From contig NC_064673.1 of the NCBI RefSeq assembly GCF_023278565.1, forward strand, positions 3,286,001 through 3,350,000: 64,000 nt of DNA, given 5' to 3'. This document shows, in pieces, positions 20,989-32,523 of this stretch (positions are counted from its first letter, which is position 1; the number at the start of each line of letters is the position of its first letter). The position numbers and the translations under genes were made by a program. The DNA comes from Colletotrichum lupini (taxonomy: Eukaryota; Ascomycota; Sordariomycetes; Glomerellales; Glomerellaceae). Below the pieces are notes generated by a model that worked only from the letters and a program-made list of their open reading frames with translations, made no database searches and was not told the origin of the DNA.

Positions 20989-22085
20989 GAATCATACAGA
21001 CCAATCATGGGAGGGAATGGAAGAGATTAGTGTGGTCGCAGCCATTCTGATTGGCTCTGCCATATACAATAGGCATTAAAGACTTTTCATACTATCAAGA
21101 TGTCAGCATAATGTTATTGCAAACATTAATTAGTCTCTGTATAATGTGATTGACCTGAGTTGCATACGAGAGAAGGGCAATGCCTACAATGCATCAATCG
21201 CACTCAACCAAACTAAGTCATGTTGCTTTCAGTGACATCACCTGGTATCACTCAATTTAGAACGCTGTGCTTGTAAAAGCTTGGCTTGGAACGGTCTCCT
21301 GCTTGATGTAACCCCCCCCCCCCCCGGCCCGATAGACCTGCCCACGTGCCGCCCCATGTGCCTATGCATCTTCTCGCCTCCGCCCTACAGTGAACTATCT
21401 CGCAGCCACTCTGATTTCTTTGGCTTACATTTGGCTGCGCTGCATTCCCGCAGATGCATTCATTCGCATGACCGAGCCCTCTTCTCCTCCGATCGGGCAT
21501 ACCTCAACGAGGCCAGCATTCACAGCCGTTCCATGCTTCTCCTTTTGCCGTACGTTGAATCACAACAACCCAGAAAAGAGTCTAACATATGTCTAAAAAA
21601 CGGATTGATCATTTGTATCGCCATTGCAAAACATCGTGGAGTCCAGTACAAGAATGTGATAGCAGCTGACGAAGAGACAAGGTTTGGCGCCCGACTCTTG
21701 GAGGGGCAAACCTTTTGGGCATCCTCACTGGCATCTTGGGCAGATTCGCATGCTGCAATGTGATAAGTAAGCAGTCGTGGCAACTTCGAGTGCTGTTGTT
21801 GAAGCGTCGTACGCATTGCTGGCTATGCTGTCTCGCACGTCATACATCACCTGGGCCCTTCCATGAGTGCACTAGTCAACACCCTCAGCGCCACTCAAGG
21901 AGCCGAATCCGTTTCCTTGGAGGCTTCAGCTGTCCTCTCAATCTCTATTTGCACATATGGTCCTCCGTCAACTTGTTACATGTCGATTTCTGCTCTTTTT
22001 CAGGCGTTCTTCTTGTTATCTTTGATCTGTGTCGCAAAGCCTTCGATCAAAGTTGTTAATTTCCTGACCCGGCCGCATCTTTCTT
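20989..22085. other. Convergent intergenic region with a poly-C run
   Basis: About 1.1 kb between two converging genes. Contains 14 consecutive C at 21312-21325. Frames of 82-160 codons here lack family resemblance. Confidence 0.45.
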
Positions 22086-24786
22086 TTAGAAGTGGGTTTG
22101 ACGCGCTTCGTCCAGAGAACGAATACAGAGCTTCACCCAGCTCGTAGGTCTTGCGTCAGCCAAGACACTCGAAGGCATTCTGACGACGGCTTCCTTGTAG
22201 AGGCAATCGTTCCGGAAGCTCCAGCTACACAGGACAGCTCTAAGCATCCCCCCCTCTCTGCCAGTAAGAAGGGCTACCGAAGGGGGTCTCTCGGCCGCGA
22301 AGACGATGACTGAAAGAGTCCCTAAGTCGACAAGCGTAAACACCCGCTGCCCTTTCTTGAGAAGTTTGACGATCTCTTCAGAGTCACCCTTGCCCTCGAT
22401 CCAAGAGGGTTTACCTTCCTGATACCATCTCTTCTCAGGGTCCAAATCTCGTTCATCCGTGAAGAGATGCGAGGCGGATGAGGCGTATCTCAGTCTCCCA
22501 ATGTGAATGCCAAAAATACGCTCTTCGACCTCCCTGATTGGCATGACGCCTTCGAACCCAACGAGACAGGGGCTGCAACCCAGGAAGGTCCCTGATAGGA
22601 AGCGATGGACGATGAAAGGTATCCCGACAGCGATGAGGTAGGCAGAAACCGAGCAAATGATAGCCAAAGCTAGCATTGCGGTTGAGATGTTGTTGCTGTC
22701 CCCGAGGTCCCGGCGTCCAAATCTGTCGATGGCTTGCCCAAGCCCCATCCAAGGTCTAAAGGAAGATTCATTTCCGGAGTCTGGTACTCGTCTAAACCAT
22801 CTGGAGTAGGAGTTGAGATTCTCTGAAGCAGCATGGCCTGCTCCCGCAAATACAGCGAAAGGAATCATCAGACCCATGAGTGCGGCACTGCCGAGAACCA
22901 TGACGCGTATAACAATTTTCTTGGCTCCGCCTTGACCGCCATGTACCTTGATACGCGGGAAGTCTTTCCACCGGATGTTGATTGCATGGCAGCCATCAAG
23001 AAAGACAGTTTGATCCTCTTCAGCTACACCCACGACCTCGCATAGGGGTGTGATGTGGTGAACAAGGGTACCGAAGCTATCCTTTTCGCAAAGGCTTGTC
23101 CAGATCATGTCGTCCGATGAGTGTCTTGGGATATCACTGGAGAGTCTTTGACGAGGAAGAAGGCTGATGATGCGGTCGATAATCTTGTCGCTGTCATTTT
23201 TGAGTGACAGATGGGCCAGCGTTTGGAAGAGGGTGGGCTCGAAGCTCGCATCGCGGTCTCGCTCGATTCGGTAGCGGAGAAGTCCCATTGCAGCGTAGGC
23301 CATGTCGGATAGGGAATTTTGGTTCCCGGCGTTCCGCGAACTGAGAGCATGCATTGACAACGGGAGAAGCTCAAGGGGTGTCAGAGTGAGCAGCCCAGCA
23401 AAGTGCTCAGCCAGGATTCTGGTGGAATTACCGCCCTCCTTGTCCGTCTGACCTTGGGCTATTCCCCAGCATCTTGATGCCAGTTCAACTTTCCGAAAAG
23501 TCTGACGTGAATGTTCTGATGAAGGACTAGTGTTCTCATAGTCCCAGGGGCAAAATAAGATTGAGTTTCCAGGGGCGAGAAGGCCTTCAAGAAAAGTCCA
23601 CATGCGTTTGCCCCATTCTTCCCGGAAATCCATCGGAGTAGGAGGGTTCGGATAGATGAAAGCTACTTTGCTCGAGCCTCGCACAACGTCACAAAGAGTG
23701 TAGATATCGTAGTCGGTGATTCTTTGTCCTTCTATCTCTGATATTTGCCCTGCTTGGACGCGACGTCTGATTCCTCGAATGAAGCATGACTCGTCAAGAA
23801 AGATTGCGTCGAAGCCTTCAGTCTCTGCAAGCGCTTGAGCAGCTTTGCGATAGTGTGGTTCTTCTCCCTTGTCCCGCGAACCAATGTGGCTGATGAAGAG
23901 ATACTTAGGACGCTCAAGTAGGTGATTAGTCTCTGTCACTTTCCACACACCATCTGGACTTCTAATGAGGAGCTTTTTGGGGTACTCGAGTCGATTTCGA
24001 ACATCCAACTCCCGCCGTCTCTCTTGTCGCGAGCACACGCCTGGAGGACCAGGCTTCATGTCGAGTTCGTTGATAGTGAATTTGGGCCAGTTCCAGTGGT
24101 GGCCAACAAATCCCTCATAGCCATCCAGAGGGTTTGAGGTGTGCCAGATCATATTACCTGGCCAGAGCATCAGGATCAAGATGGGCAGTGCGACGAGGAG
24201 AGCTCGAAGCAAGGCCACAACATGTCGCCCCTGTGACGTCGACATCAAAGGCTTGACTGCCCACCGAGACAGCTGTACAACCAGCGGCGCATGTCCCCTA
24301 AGGGGCTGAGAGAGCCAGTCCCTAGGTGCCGCGTCATTGTCTAGTCGATGGCTGGATGTTTGAACCTCCATCTTCCGTGGGCTGAAGCGTGCAGCGCTGA
24401 GGTAATTCACCCATTCTTCTTCTCGGACAGTGGATTGCCGGAGAAAGTTTATGTACTCGTACAAAGGAATCTCAACGGATCCACCACCGTTGGTATCCGC
24501 ATCATCTTTTGGATTTCCTGGGTCGATTCGCGTCTCCTTGAGGTACGGGTAACGGCAAGCAGGCCGGCGCCCATGAGGGCCCCGAATTCCCAATCGAGTA
24601 TACCATTTCATCTTCACGCTTGCCAATCTGAGAGGATTACTCTGTCAGCGCCAACGTCACAGAACTTTTTCTCATGAACACTATCAGAACATATGATACG
24701 GGATCAGCATCAACTCACGAGTGGGTATCTCCTTCACCCTCCTGCTGCTTAATCGCAGAAGCCAAAGCTGTGCCGTTGCTCTCCAT
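22086..24786 (-). CDS. HET-like multi-pass membrane protein
   Basis: Two exons (24786-24719 and 24627-22086) across a 91-nt intron; 869 aa. The first exon gives the only good ATG (MESNGTALASAIKQQ). A hydrophobic segment near residues 165-185 (ALLVALPILILMLW) and two more around 590 and 680 (VMVLGSAALMGLMIPFAVFA; MLALAIICSVSAYLIAVGIP) indicate membrane insertion. The middle carries a degenerate HET-type order of motifs: EGFDAIFLDESCFIRG, then YTLCDVVRGSSKVAFIYP, then WGKRMWTFLEGLLAPG, comparable to the WIDALCINQ / ARRVLVWLG / RAWVVQE blocks of heterokaryon-incompatibility proteins. HET assignment is my inference from motif order. It diverges from the Clr5 gene at 25670. Confidence 0.7.
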
Positions 24787-25669
24787 ATTTGTTGATGTGG
24801 CAGTCGACCGTAGTTTTTCGCGTCGAGAGTAAGGAGTTGAGAGCTGAGCCAAACTCCGCCGAGTGAGATTGTCAAGGCCAAATGAGTTTAGACAATGTAT
24901 ACCGCGGAGAAGTTGGTATAGTGATCGAATCTTTCGGGGTAATAGCAGATTCAGAATTCTCTTCGGATGGTCTCGAGCGCCAACCTTTAAATTGTTAGGG
25001 ATGTGACTGGTAGCGCGTTGCTAATTTTGCCTCGTAGCCTGATCTGAGCCTCAAGGTCTCACCTGCAAGCCGCCTCTGTAGGTACTTAATTAGCATTGCC
25101 TCCTTAACCAATTAGTATCTCGATTCCTTGACTCATTCGAATCATTGTATCACTAAAGCGCCATCGAAAAGCGGCAAGCTGAATTTTTGATCGGACACGC
25201 CGACCCTAAGCCCAGACATTTTCATCATGGTCTGACAAGCCGCAGGCGGCGGCACAAGGCGGACGAATCGCTTCGTCGTCTTTGGACAGGTCGCACAGAC
25301 TGTTGACCTCCCATGTCCGTTCTATTGGGCAGGAGTTCTGGTTATTGGAATGTTTGGCTGATATATCATGCAGGGAGCCTTTCTCGGTCTGCCTTATCTC
25401 TTGGCTGGGTGACGGGAGGAGGCACACCGGCCAGACTTCTGACAGATTGAGGGCAGACAGAAGCCGGAAGGAATATTGGACTTGCTGGAGGCAGGAATCA
25501 CTGACCGGCTTTGAAGCAAATCATGCTGTGCGTTTCTGTGAAATTCACCGACGGTCTTAAATGATCCGCCATTGCCCCAGTCCTGTCACTAAATCCTGCT
25601 TCAGTGTTCTCTTCTAGATGATTCCATTTACACATATCCAGTGTCATACCTCCATCACTTTTGCCCCTG
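24787..25669. other. Divergent promoter region between HET-like and Clr5 genes
   Basis: About 880 nt serving both genes. Frames of 73-108 codons here have no recognisable product. No TATA box or repeat stands out. Confidence 0.5.
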
Positions 25670-27168
25670 ATGTCCATACACGACAAACAAGCGGGGAACT
25701 TCCTGAACTTGGTTCCCACCCACCAAGAACCTACTCCAGCCCCAACAAGCGATGCCGAGGCAAGGCAAACATTATCAGCTGGGCCATCTGAGGCCCAGTG
25801 GTTATTCCATAAGGATATCATCATAGGTCTCTATAGGCACACAAACATGAAACAGTTGCAAAAGGAGATGGAGAGCCAGTACATGTTTAAGGCAACGTTA
25901 GTCTGCCCGCAGATCCCAGCCGCCCGCTCCTTGGTGCTCAGCTAATTCCACTCTTGGTCTACAGCAAGCGGATGTACGACCGTAGGTTCCGCAAGTGGAA
26001 TGTCGCCAAGAACCTCAAGCGGCCCGAAAAAGTCAAGATGCTTCGAAATCTGGAAGACAACCCATCGGCCGGGTCTGCGGCATCTCTACTTAGTCAACAT
26101 GATTGGAACAAGATTGCGAGATTTCAGAGATTGGAGGTACAGAAGATCCAAAGGATGAAAGAAGTACTGGCAGCAAGTATTGATGCACGCCGTTCTTCAA
26201 TTACTTCCCCGACACCAGTGCTCATGAAGAGTCCGAGGGATGGTATCCAGCCGAGAACGACGTATCGAATACTCAGAAACGTCGAGATCTGCTGCCAGAT
26301 TCAACTAGAAGACACAGCCAAACTTGGCTCGTATGGTAACCTCGGTTCCGAAAGCCTTTCGGGGAGAACGCCGAGACTATTCTGGGACAAAGTCAAGCAC
26401 TCAATCTATTCGAGCAAGAAGGGCACATCTCAACCCTCAACCGACGTAGTCGAGAGTCAAGTTCCAATGACGAATACTTCATACGAGTCGTTTGACTTTG
26501 TTTGGGAACTCCTCGCCACACTCTCACCGGTCAACACGGCGTGCTGCATCGAACTTCGACAAACTCTGCTTTCCCAGCTATGGATCACTATTGCCAGCAC
26601 ATTGCACGTCTCTCACCCAGTAGCTGAGCTATGCGGCCTCCTCTATCAATGCACAGAAGCCATCGAGGTAACAGACTCGGCTCTTCTCAAGGCTTGGAAC
26701 CATTTCGGTCGGAAACTGGGTTATCTTCACCCAACTACCTGCCGGCTCCGCCGATCCATAATCGATATAGCTCGGCGCGGAAGGAGACTCGACGCCGCTG
26801 AGAGCATGGCGCAAGACCTATTTGACAAGACATGTTCGAACGGCCTGAATTCATACCTTGCCCGTTCATGCGCTCGCAGCCTGTCCCATGTCCTGATGGC
26901 CTTGGGAAGATTCGACGACGCTAGGAATGTCTGCCAGGCCATTGTCCACTCTACAACCCCAGTCATGGATCCATGTATGTATGATGAGCGTGCGACTCAG
27001 GCTATGGAGGACTTGGCCGAGATCGAACTACTGTCTGGTAATGTGCTAGCGAGTCTCTGGAGCCTTCAGTTAGCCAGGACTGCTGCTGAGAGACTTTGGC
27101 CGGGAAGTGTGGCATTACAGACAATGGACGAGAAGCTGTCTTTGGGGTGTTACGCTCTCCTTTTGTAG
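25670..27168 (+). CDS. Clr5-domain protein
   Basis: Two exons (25670-25896 and 25965-27168), 68-nt intron; 476 aa. The Clr5 motif spans the splice: W-x2-HKDIIIGLYRHTNMKQL-x-KEMESQYMFKAT, then KRMYDRRFRKWNVAKNLK. The domain occurs at the N-terminus of many fungal proteins and is thought to bind nucleic acid or protein; Clr5 itself acts in fission yeast silencing. The C-terminal half is helical with TPR-like pairs (RLDAAESMAQDLF; GRFDDARNVCQAIV). The start is the first ATG of the frame; an upstream exon is possible. Function unknown. Its divergent partner is the HET-like gene. Confidence 0.8.
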
Positions 27169-27708
27169 ATAAGCTTATTTTACTGGTACCTTGATGGATT
27201 CGGCATGGGCCGACCCGCAATTCAATTTCCTCAAACACTTAAAAATGTCCCAACTTGCGACTTAATGATTCATGTTCCTAGTCATGTTATTGTTGACTAT
27301 TCTCTTTTCCCAGAACATCACTCTAAGTTCGTTTTCCCGCGTAATTCTTGACCTTGAAACTATTACCTCTATCACTACTTTAACCTTTTCTTATCTAGTT
27401 CTTGAAATGAGTAATATCTCTAAGGGATGTAGAAATATAGTGATAGAGACATATAGAGGTGGGTACTTTGTAGAGAAGAGAACTACAAATGATAAATAGA
27501 TTCTCGACTAAAATTCTAGTTGAGATCTAGGCTAGGCTTCCCTTGTCAAAACGAGGCGCAAGTGAGTCACTGGTTGAACATTTGCAACGAAAACCGATAA
27601 CAAGTAATATTGAGTGACGTATCCTTTATAGGAGTGGTCCAGCTCGCGGTCTCAAGAAAGAATAGCCATATACAAGACCTGATGTAAAGCTGTGTCCTGC
27701 TATATCGA
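27169..27708. other. Convergent intergenic region, AT-rich
   Basis: About 540 nt, AT-rich at 27230-27510, between the Clr5 gene and the Rei1-like gene. No terminal repeats found; possibly an old repeat fragment. Confidence 0.4.
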
Positions 27709-28884
27709 TCAACCATTCTTCCGTCCAGGAACATCATTCACAAAGTTCCCCTGCCCAGTCTTGTTCGCCTTCATCTCCAACCTAGTCTGAAGCCTCCTAG
27801 CAGCCTTCTCCGCCTTGTCCAACTGCTTCTGCTTCGTCAATAAGACACTTCGCTGCTCAGCCGACGACAGATGCGCAAGCGCAGAGCGATCGTTGATGCT
27901 CAACCGGGAAAGCTGCGTTTCAAAGATAACGTCGCGTTTCTCGGCGCGCGTCAGAGCTTTCGTATCAAACTGTTTGCCGGGCCCGGATGGTGCTGTCAGC
28001 TGGAAGCTTGCTTTCGACTCGTCGATACCCGAGGAGCCTTCAGTGACGAGGTTCTCCGAGCTAATAGTGTGGGCTTTGGCGCCGACCCTGTTGCGAGGTC
28101 TCGATGACCCCGGGGCAGAACGGTGGGAGAGCTGTTTGCCAGACGGTAGATGGATCGATCCGCGTTCTTCCAGTGCATCTGTAATGGCCCTCTGGGTGTC
28201 CTTCCGTCCTTCTGAGGTCTCCTTATCGTTGTCTGAAAATTGCTCGTAAAAATCCCTAAACTCTGAATCCTCCGCCGTGACGTCGAAGCGGCAGTGGCCT
28301 TTTCCTAGCATATGCTGCTGTACCGCAGTAGCCGTCCGTCGCTGTGTACCGCACTGCAGACACTCGCGATATCCGAAAACGACGAGGTGGAGATACTTCA
28401 CCAACGCCTCAACGTCGACGATGAGCTTCTCCCTATCTGGGATGAACATTCCATGCGCTTTATGCATGTGCGTAACGTTATCGTCAAGCGACTTCGATGT
28501 GGTGTTGCAGAAAATGCATTCCTCCGGGATGAACTCATCATCATCATCGTCATCGACATCGCTCATATCGCCATCAGATGCAGACGAAGACGATGAATCA
28601 GATTCCGCTGTGGGGCCGACCTTGTCCGGAGCGGCGGCCGATTGTGTGGAGACGACGACGGCGTGCTGCTCCGCGGTGAGGGGCTCGAGGTCAGCCATGC
28701 GCCGTTTGAGATTCGTGACGTGCCATTGGCTTTTTGAGTGGGCGCGACGGGTATCGGGGTTGTCAAAGTGGACGGCGCAGGTGCCGCACGAAGTTGCTGA
28801 GAGCTTGAAGTGGGAGGAAGCGTTTGAGTGCTCCATGATGGCGGCTGTGCTGTTGGTGGTTGAGGTTGTGGTTGTGCTCTGCAT
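27709..28884 (-). CDS. REI1: Cytoplasmic 60S ribosomal subunit biogenesis factor (Rei1/ZNF622 type)
   Basis: Single exon, 391 aa, ATG at 28884. It has the ordered C2H2 fingers of the family: CGTC-x-VHF with H-x5-H and WHVTNLKRR near residues 33-60, CIFCNTTSKSLDDNVTHMHKAHG near 125, and CLQCGTQRRTATAVQQHMLGKGHCRFD near 175. An acidic Ser/Asp stretch separates fingers one and two, as in relatives. The basic C-terminus (KAARRLQTRLEMKANKTGQGNFV) is also conserved. Rei1 acts late in cytoplasmic 60S maturation, helping release Arx1 and proofing the polypeptide exit tunnel. One-to-one orthology with yeast Rei1 versus its paralog Reh1 is not settled by sequence alone. Confidence 0.92.
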   Translation of the reverse strand: MQSTTTTSTTNSTAAIMEHSNASSHFKLSATSCGTCAVHFDNPDTRRAHSKSQWHVTNLKRRMADLEPLTAEQHAVVVSTQSAAAPDKVGPTAESDSSSSSASDGDMSDVDDDDDDEFIPEECIFCNTTSKSLDDNVTHMHKAHGMFIPDREKLIVDVEALVKYLHLVVFGYRECLQCGTQRRTATAVQQHMLGKGHCRFDVTAEDSEFRDFYEQFSDNDKETSEGRKDTQRAITDALEERGSIHLPSGKQLSHRSAPGSSRPRNRVGAKAHTISSENLVTEGSSGIDESKASFQLTAPSGPGKQFDTKALTRAEKRDVIFETQLSRLSINDRSALAHLSSAEQRSVLLTKQKQLDKAEKAARRLQTRLEMKANKTGQGNFVNDVPGRKNG

Positions 28885-30042
28885 GAGATTCAGATGAGGG
28901 CGACGAACAGAGATTTCGTGTTCGTCAAGTAGGTACCTCAGGTCGTGGGGAATGCTTGGTTAAGTAGCTTGATGAGAGACGTTTACTAGAAGTGCTTCGG
29001 TAGTGCGACTCTTATGTACCAAAGATGGACCCTCACTTCATAGTTGTCAAAGTAAGGGTATGAACCATTAGGCAAATGGAGCTCAGTGTGGCAACGGCCG
29101 AGGCTTCTCAATCCATAGCGATATCTCAAACACAATTGGCGAATCAGTGACAGATTACAAAACGGCAGCGCTCACAATGTAATTCATCAGCCGATGCCGT
29201 GTAGCCGCGACAATTTTTGAGTCAAATTGTGGAGTCCATTAGCTAGCACGTCTCAACCGCAACATCGAAACAACCTGGCATTGTCTTAAAACTGGACGCA
29301 GGATTTGCAAGTAACCGAAGACTGCTGGAGATCTCGGAGGCGGCGTGACTCCCCAACGCTGCAAGAGGAAAGCGATTGGAGGAAGGGGACGAAGATGAGT
29401 CATACCCCGGGGCCGAGACCTTCCCTATCGGGATGCGTCGTCGCTGGCAATTGAATGAGCCATCATGAATCGACTCCACTGCGGTCCGAGTTACAGGGGT
29501 GAGCTGCTGCCGTGACCGTGCCGAAGTCAATTCCGTGACATGGCGGACTTGACCTCCGACAATGAGAACATAGCCTTTCGAGGAGCAAATACGTAATTCA
29601 GATCGACTTTGTGTTTGCTCACATCTTTGGAGCTACTGACGCACTCAAAGTGAAAATCGTGGTGAAATGCCAACGAACTGCTCACCACCTAGACTAGACT
29701 CCTATTCCTCGCCAAGTTGAAAGCACGGCAAACCTCGTCGCTCTTCAGAGGAGCCTTGTATCGGACGTGATTGCCCGTCTAGAGGCAGGTCGATAGAACG
29801 CGGACAACAAGGCTTGAGTACGTGGATTTGTTTCATAAGTTGGTATCGAATCACTTTTCAGCCGTAGCTATCTAACCCCCCTCACGCCCTTTGCTCAGAG
29901 AAATCGTCAAATGATCTCTTGCTCTACCCCATCTCTCTAGCAACACATGACATGAATCGAACCTGCCGTATAGGTCTCGTTATTCCGGCCCAAAAATGCT
30001 CAATCTCCCACAACTCCTCTTGATATCATCGCCGCTATTTCT
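28885..30042. other. Intergenic region, nothing recognised
   Basis: About 1.16 kb between the 5' end of the Rei1-like gene and the 3' end of the prolyl-tRNA synthetase gene. No convincing frame, RNA gene or repeat. Confidence 0.5.
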
Positions 30043-31780
30043 CTAGTAGCTGCGGCCGAACATGGTCCACTTCTGGGCCTTGGCCTCGCACTCGGGGTTG
30101 AGGCACTTGGTCTCGCCGGGGACGAGACCGCTCTCGGGCTGCTCAAAGGGAATGCAGAGGGACTTCATGCCCATGCTGGGCTGCTTCTTGCCCTCGGGGA
30201 GGGTGGCGTTCTCGGGGGGCTCGCTGGTGGTGAGCTCCTTGATGCGGTCCTCGCACTTCATGCCGAGGCAGAAGGGGATGACGACGACGTTCTTGGTGTC
30301 GAGGGCGGGGATGACCTTGTCCCACTCAGTCAGGACGAGGCGGTGCTCGCGGAATGACTTCTCGGCCTTGTTGTACATGTCGGACTGGATGGTCTCGAGA
30401 AGCTCGGGGACCTTGGTGGAGATCTCGGCAAGGGGGAGGGAGCCCTTCTCGCCAGTGTCACGGCGGGCAGTGGCGACAACCTCGTTAGCGGCATCCTTGG
30501 GGCCGAACTCGAGTCTCAGGGGAACACCGCGGAGCTCCCACTCGTTGAACTTCCAGGCGGGAGTGTAACCGTCTCTCAAATCGGACTCGGCGCGAACACC
30601 GGCCTTGCGCAGCTGGTTGCGGAGGTCGTCGACCTTGTCCTCCAGCTTCTTTCTGTCCTCGGGGCTGGTCTTGGCAGTGATGCCGACAGCGATGAGAACA
30701 ACCTGGGTCTTGGCGATACGAGGGGGAAGGACGAGACCCTTGTCGTCACCGTGGATCATGACCATGACACCGATAACGCGGGTGGACAGACCCCAAGAGT
30801 TTTGCCAGACGTGGATCTTCTCACCCTTCTTGTCGGGGTTCTCGACGGTAATGTCGAACATCTTGGAGAAGTTCTGACCCAAGCAGTGGGAGGTGGCACC
30901 CTGGATACCACGGCCGTTGGAGGGGATGTAGCCTTCGACAGTGGTGGTGTAGTAACCACCGGCGAACTTCTCATTCTCGGTCTTGGTGCCGCGAACGACG
31001 GGGACAGCGAGAAGCTGCTCATAGACGCCAGCGTAGAGCTCGAGAATCTCGAGAACCTCCTTGCCGGCAAGCTCCTCGGTAAGATGGGCGGTGTGACCCT
31101 CCTGCCACAAGAACTCTCTTGTGCGGAGGAAAGGGGTGGTCTGCTTGGCCTCCCAACGGACGACGGAGTTCCACTGGTTCAGGCGGAAGGGGAGATCGCG
31201 ATGGCTGCGAATCCACTTGGAGTAGTAAGGGTACATGACGGCCTCGGAAGTAGGACGAACTGCGACAGGGACCTCGAGGTCCTTGTCACCACTGTATATG
31301 GGATATCAGTATTGGCCTTGGCGCAATTATCAAGGGAGGGACGACTTACGCCTTGGTGACCCAGGCCAATTCAGGGGCGAAACCCTCGACGTGGTCCTTC
31401 TCCTTCTCGAGAGACTTGGAGGAAAGGAACATGGGGAAGCTGGTCTCATCGACACCCATTTCTTCGATTCTCTCGGAGAACCACTTGCGAATAACGGTCC
31501 AGATGTACATGGACGCAGGGCGCAGGATGAAGAAACCGGAGATCTCGTTGTAGTACTCAACCATCTCAGCCTTGAGAACAATCTCTTGGTACCAGGCAGA
31601 GAAATCCTCGTGCTTCTTGACGGTAATACCCGTGATGTCCTCCTTCTTCTTGCCTCCGACAACGGGGAGAGCAGCCTGCTTGGCGGCCTTTGCAGCCTTT
31701 TCAGCAGCCATCTTTGCCTGCTTCTCGGCCTTCTTCAAGGCGCTCTTGGACGGCTCAGCGGGGGCGGTAGCGTCGGCCAT
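30043..31780 (-). CDS. Prolyl-tRNA synthetase, eukaryotic/archaeal type
   Basis: Two exons (31780-31350, 31291-30043) across a 58-nt intron; 559 aa. A Lys/Ala-rich N-terminal extension (residues 1-45) leads into the class II catalytic core starting DFSAWYQEIVLKAEMVEYY. Motif 2 is RTREFLWQEGHTAH, and motif 3 includes GLSTRVIGVMVMIHGDDKGLVLPP. The anticodon-binding domain follows (VLIAVGI). The protein ends with the archaeal/eukaryotic C-terminal zinc-like domain, CLNPECEAKAQKWTMFGRSY. It attaches proline to tRNA-Pro in the cytosol. It lacks the N-terminal ProX-like editing domain of the yeast enzyme. Diverges from CCT1. Confidence 0.93.
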
Positions 31781-32523
31781 GTTTGCGATATTGACTGCAG
31801 GTCGCAGAGTCGTCTCGTAAAGCCAGGTAGGGTCTCGTCTTATGGAATTGGCGACGCGTTGACCAGATCGGCCTGAGTCACTGGGAGATTTTGGGCAGAG
31901 AAGGCGGTGCGATGCAGCGGAAAAAGTGCCCCGCACTAAAAGTGCGTCGTGTGTCGAGCTGTTGGGTGGGAGCACAGTGAGGGGTCAATTGGGCTCCAGC
32001 CACGGGGTCGGAAGGTGGCCCGGGCTTCTAATCAATTGTGGAGTATCCCCGGTCTTGTATCCTGAGTCAAGCCACACTGGATGTCACTGCACGGATTTAG
32101 AGACGCATGGTGTTATAGATAGATAACTGATGTTGTAGTAAGAGGAAAATGAAGAATGCTGGGAATTATTCCAAAAGCTTTAGTTTCGTTGAATATTCAT
32201 GAAGCATCAATACTCCACGGATGGGCATGGGCTACCGACTGTACAGATCGTGAGGTAAGGAAGGTATCTTCAAGACCTGAGATGAGTTGGGGTGGCAGGG
32301 GCCCTGCAGAGGCGATAAGATAACGAGCACCAGCCACATCCCCGGTTCCTGGAACAACCCCGGCTCCGATAAAAAAGTTGCGTCGAGGGGAGACAAGGCA
32401 GGCACAGCACAGAAGCTTCTATTGCTGTCCAGGCACACACCGACCGAAGCTCCTTAAACCACCCCCATCCACCACCTCCAAAACCCGCGATCCAACCACA
32501 ACCGCTGGCAGTGAGGCGCAAAA
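31781..32523. promoter_or_regulatory. Shared divergent promoter region of prolyl-tRNA synthetase and CCT1
   Basis: 743 nt lie between the two ATGs, transcribed in opposite directions. Both products serve protein synthesis and folding, so coordinated expression is plausible. No TATA box is obvious; the CCT1 leader is CA-rich (32440-32520). Confidence 0.5.

Noticed and set aside
21312..21325. Run of 14 C
   Set aside because: Homopolymer in intergenic DNA, prone to length error; no structure around it.
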